From Candidatus Gastranaerophilales bacterium (lineage in GTDB: Bacteria > Cyanobacteriota > Vampirovibrionia > Gastranaerophilales > Gastranaerophilaceae), in NCBI GenBank assembly GCA_900552525.1, contig UNSK01000026.1, positions 1 through 28,857 on the forward strand: a stretch of DNA of 28,857 nt, written 5' to 3'. Of the stretch, positions 15,498 through 22,840 are shown piece by piece (the stretch's first letter is position 1; each line of letters opens with the position of its first letter). The notes beneath the pieces were generated by a model, which saw only the letters and a list, made by a program, of their open reading frames with translations, had not been told where the DNA came from and ran no database searches. A program made the translations under genes and the position numbers.

Positions 15498-15971
15498 GTG
15501 GAATTTAATGGAACTTTTTTAGTAACTATAATATCATTTGTATTGTTTGTCTTTGTGATGAACAAAATTCTATATGAGCCAATTAACAATATTGTTGCTC
15601 AAAGACGAGAGTTTGTGGATGAAAACCTGCGTACAGCAGATAGAAACCATAAAAAAGCAAATGAGATTTCTGCTCAAAAAGAAGAAAAGCTAAAAGGAGC
15701 TAGAAATGACGCCAGAAATAAGTATTCAGATTCAGTTGTAGATTTTAAAAATAAGAAAAATGATATTCTTAAAAATGCACAGTGTGATGCTGATAATGAA
15801 TTAATGCAAACATACGAAAATCTGAATAATCTTTCTAATGAGGCCAAAGAAGGTCTTAAAGGAAGAATGACTGATTTGGCAAATGATATTGTTGAAAAAA
15901 TGATTGGATACAGAAGTGAAGTTCAAGGATTTGACAACGATGCAGTTAATAGGATTCTCTATCAGGGGTAG
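15498..15971 (+). CDS. atpF': ATP synthase subunit b'
   Basis: A 157-residue peripheral-stalk subunit. One N-terminal membrane helix (about 5-24, LVTIISFVLFVFVMNKILYEPI) is followed by a long charged coiled coil that reaches up to F1. The opening with F-x-x-x-x-N/K-x-x-L-Y-E/K-P is typical of b-type subunits that begin with almost no periplasmic tail, as b' does. It is followed directly by a second, different b gene, so the stalk is probably a b/b' heterodimer as in cyanobacteria and plastids. The GTG start follows AGAAGG at 10 nt. It is called atpG in cyanobacterial nomenclature. Confidence 0.88.
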   Translation: MEFNGTFLVTIISFVLFVFVMNKILYEPINNIVAQRREFVDENLRTADRNHKKANEISAQKEEKLKGARNDARNKYSDSVVDFKNKKNDILKNAQCDADNELMQTYENLNNLSNEAKEGLKGRMTDLANDIVEKMIGYRSEVQGFDNDAVNRILYQG

Positions 15972-15985
15972 GTAACAGGGGGTAA

Positions 15986-16510
15986 ATGACAGAGGTAAAC
16001 ATGGAAAGTATCAGCGAAATTATCAATTACATAGGCAGAACAAATCTTTTCAACTTTGTTATATTCCTTGCTATAATTATTTTTGTATGTAAGAAGATAA
16101 ATGTGACAGGAAAACTTGAAGCTGCAAAGAAAGATGTTGTTAATAATATTGAAAACTCTAAGACGGCTAAATCAGACTCAGAATCAACATTAAAGGCAAT
16201 AGAAGAATCTGTTGCTCATATAGAAGAGGAAATCGACGAAATCATTAAAAAAGCAGAAGAAAATGCTCGTATGGTTGGCGGTAAAATTCTTGAAGATGCA
16301 GAAAAATCTGTAGAAAATATAAAATATAATTCAAAGAAAACAGCTGATGCCAGAGCCGGTTTAATAAGAAATGATATTATGAGGCGTGCTTCTGCTGCGT
16401 CAGTAGATGTGGCAAAAAATCATATAATTAATGAACTCAGAAACAATCCTGAGCTGCATAATAAATTGATTGATGAAAGTGTCGATGCTATAAATGGGGT
16501 GAAAATCTGA
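15986..16510 (+). CDS. atpF: ATP synthase subunit b
   Basis: A 174-residue second b-type stalk subunit. A short N-terminal segment MTEVNMESISEIINYIGRTN leads into one membrane helix (about 21-36, NFVIFLAIIIFVCKKI) and a long helical, charged coiled coil rich in Lys, Glu and Asn. The N-terminal tail before the membrane helix distinguishes b from b'. The start at 15986 follows CAGGGGG; M6 (16001) has no such site. The last base of its TGA stop is the first base of the next ATG. Confidence 0.87.
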   Translation: MTEVNMESISEIINYIGRTNLFNFVIFLAIIIFVCKKINVTGKLEAAKKDVVNNIENSKTAKSDSESTLKAIEESVAHIEEEIDEIIKKAEENARMVGGKILEDAEKSVENIKYNSKKTADARAGLIRNDIMRRASAASVDVAKNHIINELRNNPELHNKLIDESVDAINGVKI

Positions 16511-17079
16511 TGGGTACAAGCGTAAATTTTAAAGATTCTGAACTTGTTGCAAAACGTTGGGCTAAGGCACTTATGGAACTGGCTCAAGAGGATCCGGGAA
16601 TTTCAAAAGAAGATATTCTTGATGATTTGAGAGAAGTAGATGAAAATATCAAGTCATCAAAACAACTTTCAGAAGTATTAAATAATCCTTCAATTTCTAT
16701 AGAAGAAAAGCAGGCAGTATTATCTAAACTTTTTCAAAATAAATTAATGCCTATAGTATTTAACTTTATAACTACTTTAAATTTAAAAGGCAGACTAGGG
16801 ATACTTGATGCAGTCGCAGAGGAATTTTCTAAAGAACTTGAGATATTAAAAAATATTCTGAGGGTTGATATAACTTCAGCTATTGAATTAAATGATGATA
16901 AGAAAAACGCTATTAGAAATAACGTTGCAGATAAACTGCAAAAGGATGTTCGTGTCCAGTGGCATGTTGATTCTGATATTATAGGCGGGCTGATATTTAA
17001 TATAAATCAAACGATTGTAGATAACAGTATCAGACATAAATTAGAAGATTTAAAGGGGCAAATGGCTCTCAGAAGATAG
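16510..17079 (+). CDS. atpH: ATP synthase subunit delta
   Basis: A 189-residue subunit that caps F1 and binds the b/b' stalk. Family features include the N-terminal helical domain with AKRWAKALMELAQED, a KGRLGILDAVAEEF segment in the middle, and the C-terminal half with IIGGLIFNINQTIVDNSIRHKLEDLK, the usual delta signature (GG-x-x-x-x-I/V-x-x-x-x-x-D-x-S-x-x-x-x-L). It overlaps atpF by one base (TGATG), a sign of translational coupling. Cyanobacterial operons name it atpD. Confidence 0.93.
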   Translation: MGTSVNFKDSELVAKRWAKALMELAQEDPGISKEDILDDLREVDENIKSSKQLSEVLNNPSISIEEKQAVLSKLFQNKLMPIVFNFITTLNLKGRLGILDAVAEEFSKELEILKNILRVDITSAIELNDDKKNAIRNNVADKLQKDVRVQWHVDSDIIGGLIFNINQTIVDNSIRHKLEDLKGQMALRR

Positions 17080-17118
17080 TGAGAGATTACAAGCTTGGTA
17101 TAAATGAAAGGGTAGAAA

Positions 17119-18630
17119 ATGGCAGTAATAAATCCTGATGAAATAAGCTCTATATTAAAAGAAAATATTCGAAATTATGAAGCAAAAGCAGAGATTTCTA
17201 ATATTGGCAGCGTACTTGAAGTTGGTGACGGTATTGCAAGAATATACGGTCTGCGCAATGTAATGTCAAATGAGCTTGTTGAATTTGAAGATGGCAAAGG
17301 AACTCTAGGTATAACATTAAACCTGGAAGAAGATAATGTTGGTGTTGTAATATTGGGTGAGTATACTCATATTAAAGAAGGTATGACAGTAAAGACTACT
17401 GGTAGAATTGCCTCTGTTCCGGTAGGTGATGCTCTTATAGGAAGAATTGTAAACCCGACAGGTCGCCCGATTGATGGAAAAGGTGACATTGTTACAGATA
17501 AAACTCGTCCTATTGAAAGAGTTGCTCCTGGAATTGTTGCAAGAAAATCTGTTCACCAGCCGCTTCAGACAGGCTTAACTGCTATTGATGCTCTTACACC
17601 TATAGGAAGAGGACAGCGAGAATTAATTATCGGCGACAGACAAACAGGTAAGACAGCAATTGCAATTGATACTATACTTAACCAGAAAGGCGGCGACGTA
17701 ATTTGTATTTATGTTGCAGTTGGTCAAAAGGCTTCTACTGTTGCACAGCTGGCTAAAACATTAGAAAAACACGGCGCAATGGATTATTCTATCATTGTTT
17801 CAGCAACAGCTAATGAACCTGCTCCGCTTCAATATATTGCACCATTTGCTGGCGTAGCAATAGCAGAAGAATTTATGGAGCAAGGTAAGCATGTATTAAT
17901 AGTATATGATGACTTAACTAAGCACGCTCAGGCATATCGTGCAATGAGTTTGCTTCTTAAAAGACCACCTGGACGAGAAGCTTATCCTGGAGATGTTTTC
18001 TATCTTCACTCAAGACTACTAGAAAGAGCTGTTAAGCTTAACGATGAGCTTGGTGGTGGAAGTATTACAGCACTTCCTATTATTGAAACACAAGCTGGTG
18101 ATGTTTCGGCTTATATTCCGACTAACGTAATTTCTATTACTGATGGTCAGATATTCCTTGAATCTGCTTTGTTTAACTCTGGTGTAAGACCTGCTATTAA
18201 CGCCGGTATTTCTGTATCGCGTGTAGGTGGTGCAGCTCAGACTAAAGGGATTAAGCAGGTTGCAGGTAAGCTTCGTCTTGATTTGGCTCAATTCAGAGAA
18301 CTTGAAGCTTTTGCTCAATTTGCTTCTGACTTAGATGCTGCGACTAAAAAACAGCTTTTAAGGGGACAAAAACTTACAGAAGTTCTAAAACAACCACAAT
18401 ATAAGCCATTGTCTGTAGCGCAACAGGTAACAATCCTATTTGCTGCAAATGAAGGTTTCTTAGATGATATTGATAATAAAAATATCAATGATTATAAAAA
18501 CGGCTGGTTTGAATATTTTGAAGCTAATATGCCTGAATTGAGCAAAAGATTGAATGAAGGTGCTAAATTATCTGAAGAAGATATAGAGGCACTAAAGGTT
18601 CAATTAGAAACCTACGGAAAGAATTTATAA
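17119..18630 (+). CDS. atpA: ATP synthase subunit alpha
   Basis: A 503-residue F1 subunit of normal length that binds nucleotide at the non-catalytic sites. The P-loop is GDRQTGKT (172-179), and the conserved [11 protein letters not shown] lies near residue 365. The N-terminal beta-barrel (about 25-95) and the C-terminal helical domain are complete. It starts 39 nt after atpH with AAAGGG upstream. Downstream, 14 nt later, comes the B-box protein and then gamma. Catalytic beta (atpD) is absent from the window. Confidence 0.97.
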   Translation: MAVINPDEISSILKENIRNYEAKAEISNIGSVLEVGDGIARIYGLRNVMSNELVEFEDGKGTLGITLNLEEDNVGVVILGEYTHIKEGMTVKTTGRIASVPVGDALIGRIVNPTGRPIDGKGDIVTDKTRPIERVAPGIVARKSVHQPLQTGLTAIDALTPIGRGQRELIIGDRQTGKTAIAIDTILNQKGGDVICIYVAVGQKASTVAQLAKTLEKHGAMDYSIIVSATANEPAPLQYIAPFAGVAIAEEFMEQGKHVLIVYDDLTKHAQAYRAMSLLLKRPPGREAYPGDVFYLHSRLLERAVKLNDELGGGSITALPIIETQAGDVSAYIPTNVISITDGQIFLESALFNSGVRPAINAGISVSRVGGAAQTKGIKQVAGKLRLDLAQFRELEAFAQFASDLDAATKKQLLRGQKLTEVLKQPQYKPLSVAQQVTILFAANEGFLDDIDNKNINDYKNGWFEYFEANMPELSKRLNEGAKLSEEDIEALKVQLETYGKNL

Positions 18631-18644
18631 GGAGGGAATAGCCT

Positions 18645-18998
18645 ATGAAGTGTTATAATCACCACGATAGGGACGCTTTTGCAGTATGTAAATCCTGTGG
18701 AAAAGCTTTATGTTTAGAATGTGCAGAAGAATATAAAAATACATTTATATGTAAAGGTTCAAAAGCATGCAGGCACGTTGCAGATGTAGAATTTGTAAAC
18801 TATTTTAAAGATAATTCAGAAGGTGCATGGAGATTTAACAGAATTGCATTTATGCTTATTGGTGCATTTTTGCTTCTGTATATTCTTGTTAAATCATTTA
18901 TGTTCTTCATGATTCCTTGCCCTTGGTTAGAATCAGTTTTATTAATCTTATTAGCAATTTTACTTATTAAAAAGGGACTTGATTTAAAATTAAGATAG
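18645..18998 (+). CDS. B-box-type zinc-binding membrane protein within the atp operon
   Basis: A 117-residue protein lying between atpA and atpG. The first 48 residues resemble a B-box zinc finger: C3, H6/H7, C15-x-x-C18, C23-x-x-C26, C36, C42, H43, in the order CYNHHDRDAFAVCKSCGKALC. Two membrane helices follow (about 65-88 and 93-111). It has one of the strongest ribosome binding sites in the window (AAGGAGGG, 18630s), 14 nt after atpA, and ends 9 nt before atpG, so it is translated from the atp mRNA. Similar B-box plus membrane-helix proteins exist in bacteria with unknown roles. A link with ATP synthase assembly is inference from position only. Confidence 0.82.
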   Translation: MKCYNHHDRDAFAVCKSCGKALCLECAEEYKNTFICKGSKACRHVADVEFVNYFKDNSEGAWRFNRIAFMLIGAFLLLYILVKSFMFFMIPCPWLESVLLILLAILLIKKGLDLKLR

Positions 18999-19007
18999 GA
19001 TATAGCA

Positions 19008-19916
19008 ATGCCAAACTTAAAAGATATAAAAAGCAGAATATCAAGTGTGCAGAACACAAAAAAAATAACTAAAGCAATGAAAATGGTTGCTGCTGCAAAG
19101 GTTAAAAAAGCGGAAAATACCGTGAAAGCTGCACGTCCTTTTTCGGATGAATTATTACATTTGTTTAGAAAAATGCTTGCAACAGTAGGTGAGTATTCAG
19201 TAGCGGGACTTCATGTTCAGCGTGCACTGGATAATTATCCAGAACTGCTTGAAAAAAGAGAAATAAAAACAGAGGGACTGCTTGTTATAACATCAAATAA
19301 AGGTTTGGCAGGTGCATATAACTCTAATATTATTAAAACTGCTATCGCAAGAATAAGAGCTAATAAAGAACGCGGGGTTAATACCGTTATTTATCCTGTA
19401 GGACAAAAAGCTGTTTCTGCGTTTAAACACGCCGGTAAGTATTTTGAACTCAAAGAGGGTTATATAAGTATTGCAAATGATCCTACAGCAACGGGTGCTA
19501 ATATTATTGCAGAAGATATTGCAGAAGATTTTGTATCAGGCCATATCGATAAAATAGATATTATAACAACTCATTTTAATAATATGATGTCTTACAATGT
19601 AGTATCTTGGGATGTTTTGCCGGTAAAAGTAGAACAAGCAGATGCGCACGAATTAGATCCGGTTATGGAATTTGAACCATCTCCGCACTCTGTACTGCAG
19701 CAGCTTGTACCTATGTATATAACAAATTCAATTTATCAAGCATTGTTGGAAGCGAATGCCAGTGAACTTGCCTCTAGAATGACAGCAATGTCTGCTGCTT
19801 CAAATAATGCCGAAGAAATGATTAATACTCTAACTATTGATTACAATAAGGCGCGTCAGGCTGCAATTACTCAGGAAATTGTTGAAATTGTATCAGGAGC
19901 TCAGGGAGTTTCTTAA
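19008..19916 (+). CDS. atpG: ATP synthase subunit gamma
   Basis: A 302-residue central stalk subunit that rotates within the alpha/beta hexamer. The N-terminal helix has IKSRISSVQNTKKITKAMKMVAAAK; the C-terminal helix has ASRMTAMSAASNNA and YNKARQAAITQEIVEIVSGA, all typical. The Rossmann-like middle contains LLVITSNKGLAGAYN. The region after ITTHFNNMMSYNVV goes straight to LPVKVEQADAHELDP, so the 30-40-residue insertion of cyanobacterial and plastid gamma is missing. It ends the operon; the next gene is convergent, with only 2 nt between the stop codons. No epsilon gene follows. Cyanobacterial nomenclature: atpC. Confidence 0.95.
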   Translation: MPNLKDIKSRISSVQNTKKITKAMKMVAAAKVKKAENTVKAARPFSDELLHLFRKMLATVGEYSVAGLHVQRALDNYPELLEKREIKTEGLLVITSNKGLAGAYNSNIIKTAIARIRANKERGVNTVIYPVGQKAVSAFKHAGKYFELKEGYISIANDPTATGANIIAEDIAEDFVSGHIDKIDIITTHFNNMMSYNVVSWDVLPVKVEQADAHELDPVMEFEPSPHSVLQQLVPMYITNSIYQALLEANASELASRMTAMSAASNNAEEMINTLTIDYNKARQAAITQEIVEIVSGAQGVS

Positions 19917-19918
19917 TA

Positions 19919-20305
19919 TCAGGCTTGATAGTAAATTTGTTGAGCATTATGCTGCTTAAGAAGTTTATTGTTTCTGGATTCAATGTAGTTGCTGGAAGCT
20001 ACAACAGAACTTGTTGCACCGGCAATGCCTGCTAAAGTATTTATAATCCACCTTAGAGTTCCGCTTTTTATAAACTTTTTAGTTGCTAAACTAGAAAGAA
20101 GTACACCGCCGAAAATAGACGAAACAAATGCTGTGTTTGTAATGAAGGATGTGTTTTTATCATTTTTTTTATAATTTGCAATGAATGAATCTGCTTTATC
20201 TACAGGCACTTTAAAATATTTACTCTGCCCGCCTTTATTGCTGTTCACTTCAACCTGAACGCAATTATTATCTAGCTTGTTTGTAATTTTTATATCAATA
20301 CCCAT
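19919..20305 (-). CDS. Small membrane protein of unknown function
   Basis: A 128-residue protein. The ATG at 20305 is chosen because AAAGGAGTG lies 4-5 nt upstream; a start at 20341 lacks such a site. Residues 1-50 are soluble with two beta-rich segments (IDIKITNKLDNNCVQVEVNS, YFKVPVDKADSFI). Two hydrophobic segments follow, about 58-78 and 86-106 (FGGVLLSSLATKK, LAGIAGATSSVVASS). I do not recognise the family. It is convergent with atpG and divergent from the next membrane protein, which has a similar glycine-rich hydrophobic style, so the two may work together. Confidence 0.68.
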   Translation of the reverse strand: MGIDIKITNKLDNNCVQVEVNSNKGGQSKYFKVPVDKADSFIANYKKNDKNTSFITNTAFVSSIFGGVLLSSLATKKFIKSGTLRWIINTLAGIAGATSSVVASSNYIESRNNKLLKQHNAQQIYYQA

Positions 20306-20384
20306 ACAACACTCCTTTCCTATTGTAAAACGCGTGAACAAACAATATTGCCTTTCAAAAAAATATTTTTTACAATTCTTAACC

Positions 20385-20413
20385 TTGCGGAGTTGGATAA
20401 AGTGCGCTATAAT
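20385..20413 (+). promoter_or_regulatory. Promoter of the 233-residue membrane protein gene
   Basis: TTGCGG (20385-20390), 17-nt spacer, TATAAT (20408-20413). The predicted start is near 20420, only about 13 nt before the ATG at 20433, with TAGGAA between. Confidence 0.68.
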
Positions 20414-20432
20414 TCGCGTAGGAATAAAAATT

Positions 20433-21134
20433 ATGGTTAGCAGTATTAATTATAGATACCCTACGCTGGAAAGATTAGATTCACACCCGGAATACGGCGA
20501 TAAAAATAATAAATCAGCCGTAAGCTCCTTTATTGCAAAACGACATAAAGCACAGTATAGAGAGGTTAATACTCAGGATAAAATAAAATCTGGTATTGGT
20601 GCTGTTGCGGGAACCATAATACCGATGCTTTTTATGATGAAAAAACATAAAGTGAAAAATCCATTCAAGTTGCAATATGGCCTGAGTGATATGGTTGTTT
20701 TATCCGGAAGTTCTATCGTTGGAGGTGTTGCAGCCGGTATGATAGGAGAAGATAAAAAAACAAATAAAAATAAACTAAAAGAAGGTATTTTCCAATTTTT
20801 AAATGCATCTGTTCCAGCCTGGGTTGTTGGCGGAGGTTTAAAACTTTGTGAAGCCAGTAAAAATTTTAACAATATTCCCGGGAAAATTATGGCAATGGCT
20901 GGAGGTCTGCTAATTGGAATGTATGGTGCAGCATCATTGTCCAATCTAATTTGTGATCCTTATGATAAAGTTCCAGATAGAAAATTAACTTTATTAGATT
21001 GTATTGCAAATGTCGATGATGCTCTCGGTGTTCTCGTTCTGGCAAAATTTCCTTGTGCAGATAAACTTCATTTAGAAAGAACACTGCCTTTTGTTTACTC
21101 ATATTGTGGATATAGAGCGGGAAAAAGTAATTAA
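20433..21134 (+). CDS. Glycine-rich membrane protein of unknown function
   Basis: A 233-residue protein starting MVSSINYRYPTLERLDSHPEY. The ATG at 20433 is used because the promoter and TAGGAA place the mRNA start just upstream; longer in-frame reading to 20277 would cross the promoter. The first 60 residues are polar. Four glycine-rich hydrophobic segments follow: about 61-78 (GAVAGTIIPMLFMM), 92-109 (VVLSGSSIVGGVAAGMIG), 128-143 (VPAWVVGGGLKL) and 152-170 (MAMAGGLLIGMYGAASL). The C-terminal part contains DCIANVDDALGVLVLAKFPCADKLHLER. No family is recognised. A terminator follows. Confidence 0.75.
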   Translation: MVSSINYRYPTLERLDSHPEYGDKNNKSAVSSFIAKRHKAQYREVNTQDKIKSGIGAVAGTIIPMLFMMKKHKVKNPFKLQYGLSDMVVLSGSSIVGGVAAGMIGEDKKTNKNKLKEGIFQFLNASVPAWVVGGGLKLCEASKNFNNIPGKIMAMAGGLLIGMYGAASLSNLICDPYDKVPDRKLTLLDCIANVDDALGVLVLAKFPCADKLHLERTLPFVYSYCGYRAGKSN

Positions 21135-21137
21135 AAA

Positions 21138-21165
21138 AAAAGTCTGAACCGAAGCTCAGACTTTT
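21138..21165. terminator. Bidirectional Rho-independent terminator
   Basis: A 10-bp stem AAAAGTCTGA/TCAGACTTTT (21138-21147 with 21156-21165) with an 8-nt loop. CTTTTT-type T runs follow it on the plus strand and a T9 run on the minus strand, so it serves both the membrane protein gene and gatA. Confidence 0.88.
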
Positions 21166-21169
21166 CTTT

Positions 21170-22633
21170 TTATATATTTGCAAGTTGTTTATAATAATCA
21201 TGCGCCTGCTCAAACTTATAAGAAAGATTGAACAGCTTAGCTTCTGTAAGCTGCGGTGTCATTATTTGAAGTCCTATAGGCATTCCTTCAGTGTCAAAAC
21301 CGGCTGGAACAGATATTGCAGGAAGTCCCGCAAGGTTAGCAGAAATTGTTGCAATATCTGTAAGATACATAGCAAGCGGATCTTCAGTTTTTGCTCCTAA
21401 ATCAAATGCTGTATTCGGACAAGTTGGTGCAATAAGTGCATCAACTTGTGCAAATGCTTTTAAGAAATCTTCTGTAACAACTCTTCTCATCTGCAATGCT
21501 TTTTTGTAATAAGCATCATAATATCCAGAAGAAAGTGCATAAGTTCCGAGCATTATACGGCGTTTTACTTCCGGGCCGAAGCCTTCTGCACGTGTTTTAC
21601 AATACATTTCAAGCAGGTTTTTAGCATCAGCGGTTCTGTGTCCGTACTTAACTCCGTCGAAACGGGCTAAGTTAGAACTGCATTCTGCTGTTGCAAGAAT
21701 ATAATAAATACCTATTGAGTGCTTAAGGTTAGGAAGTGAAACTTCTACGACTTCTGCACCAAGTGATTTGTATGTTTCAATTGCAGATTGGATTGCTTTT
21801 TGAACATCTTCAGCAAGACCTTCTGAAACTAATTCTTTTACAACACCAATTTTCATTCCTTTGATGTCATTGTTTAAGCTGTTTCTGTAATTTTCAACAG
21901 GAAGCTTTAATGAAGTTGAATCGTGTTTGTCATACCCTGAGATAACTTCTAATAAAGCCGCTGCATCTTCAACTGTTCTTGCAAAAGGTCCAATTTGGTC
22001 TAGAGAAGAGGCAAAAGCTATCAAACCATATCTTGAAACTTTACCATATGTAGGTTTCATACCTACTATGCCACAGAAGCTGGCTGGAAGTCTTATACTT
22101 CCGCCTGTATCAGAGCCGAGAGCAAGTGCAGCTTCACAAGATGCAACAGATGCTGCGGAGCCGCCGGAAGAACCGCCAGGAACTTTGTTTAAGTCCCAAG
22201 GGTTATGAACCTTTTTGAAGGCAGAGTTTTCATTAGAAGAACCCATTGCAAATTCATCAAGGTTAGCTTTACCAACAATCGGAATTAAATTATTTAACAA
22301 CTTTTGAGTTGCAGTTGCATTGTATGGTGATACAAAGTTTTCTAATATTTTGCTTGATGCGGTAGTTTTTGAACCAATAAGGTTCATGTTATCTTTAAGG
22401 GCAAGAGGAACTCCTGCAAGAAGCGGTAAATCTTCCCCTTTAGCTATTTTTTCATCAACTTTTTTTGCCGTATCCAGCGCAATTTCTTCTGTTAAAGAAT
22501 TAAAAGCTCCAAGTTTTTCATCAATAGCTTTAATTCGTTCCAAAGAGACTTTAGTTAGCTCTACAGCAGAAATTTCTTTATTTTTTAGTGCTTTTGACTG
22601 TTCCATAGCACTCTTTTTTAATAGTTCCAGCAT
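21170..22633 (-). CDS. gatA: Glutamyl/aspartyl-tRNA amidotransferase subunit A
   Basis: A 487-residue amidase subunit of the GatCAB complex. It releases ammonia from glutamine so that misacylated Glu-tRNA(Gln) (and in many bacteria Asp-tRNA(Asn)) is converted to the correct amino acid. The amidase triad is present: K80 (PLALKDN), cis-Ser155 (GGSSGGS) and nucleophile Ser179 (SDTGGSIRLP). The length is typical. AAAGGAGAAG precedes the ATG, and a TATAAT lies at 22681-22676 on the minus strand without a clear -35. It stands alone; gatB and gatC are not beside it. Its presence implies that glutaminyl-tRNA is made by the indirect route. Confidence 0.96.
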   Translation of the reverse strand: MLELLKKSAMEQSKALKNKEISAVELTKVSLERIKAIDEKLGAFNSLTEEIALDTAKKVDEKIAKGEDLPLLAGVPLALKDNMNLIGSKTTASSKILENFVSPYNATATQKLLNNLIPIVGKANLDEFAMGSSNENSAFKKVHNPWDLNKVPGGSSGGSAASVASCEAALALGSDTGGSIRLPASFCGIVGMKPTYGKVSRYGLIAFASSLDQIGPFARTVEDAAALLEVISGYDKHDSTSLKLPVENYRNSLNNDIKGMKIGVVKELVSEGLAEDVQKAIQSAIETYKSLGAEVVEVSLPNLKHSIGIYYILATAECSSNLARFDGVKYGHRTADAKNLLEMYCKTRAEGFGPEVKRRIMLGTYALSSGYYDAYYKKALQMRRVVTEDFLKAFAQVDALIAPTCPNTAFDLGAKTEDPLAMYLTDIATISANLAGLPAISVPAGFDTEGMPIGLQIMTPQLTEAKLFNLSYKFEQAHDYYKQLANI

Positions 22634-22754
22634 AACTTCTCCTTTTATACCCTTAAAGTGTTATTTATTTACCTTATTATAGCAGAAACAAAACATAAAG
22701 ATTTGTAACAAAATTTATATAAATTTTAAACGAAATATGTTTAATCAATGACCC

Positions 22755-22781
22755 TGAAACCCCTACAGCTATAGGCAGATA
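22755..22781 (+). promoter_or_regulatory. Candidate sigma-28 (FliA) promoter of flagellin 2
   Basis: TGAAACCC (22755-22762), 11 nt, GGCAGATA (22774-22781). This resembles the flagellar sigma consensus TAAAGTTT-N11-GCCGATAA in spacing and several bases. The predicted start is near 22788, exactly where the leader shared by both flagellin genes begins. Confidence 0.5.
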
Positions 22782-22785
22782 CTCT

Positions 22786-22840
22786 AGTTTATTAGGGCTT
22801 TTAAGCGAGGTGTTAACATGAAAATTAACACCAATCTATC
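22786..22840 (+). repeat. Flagellin leader repeat, copy 2
   Basis: 55 nt identical to positions 1-55 of the window, covering leader, GCGAGG ribosome binding site and first codons. Confidence 0.95.
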
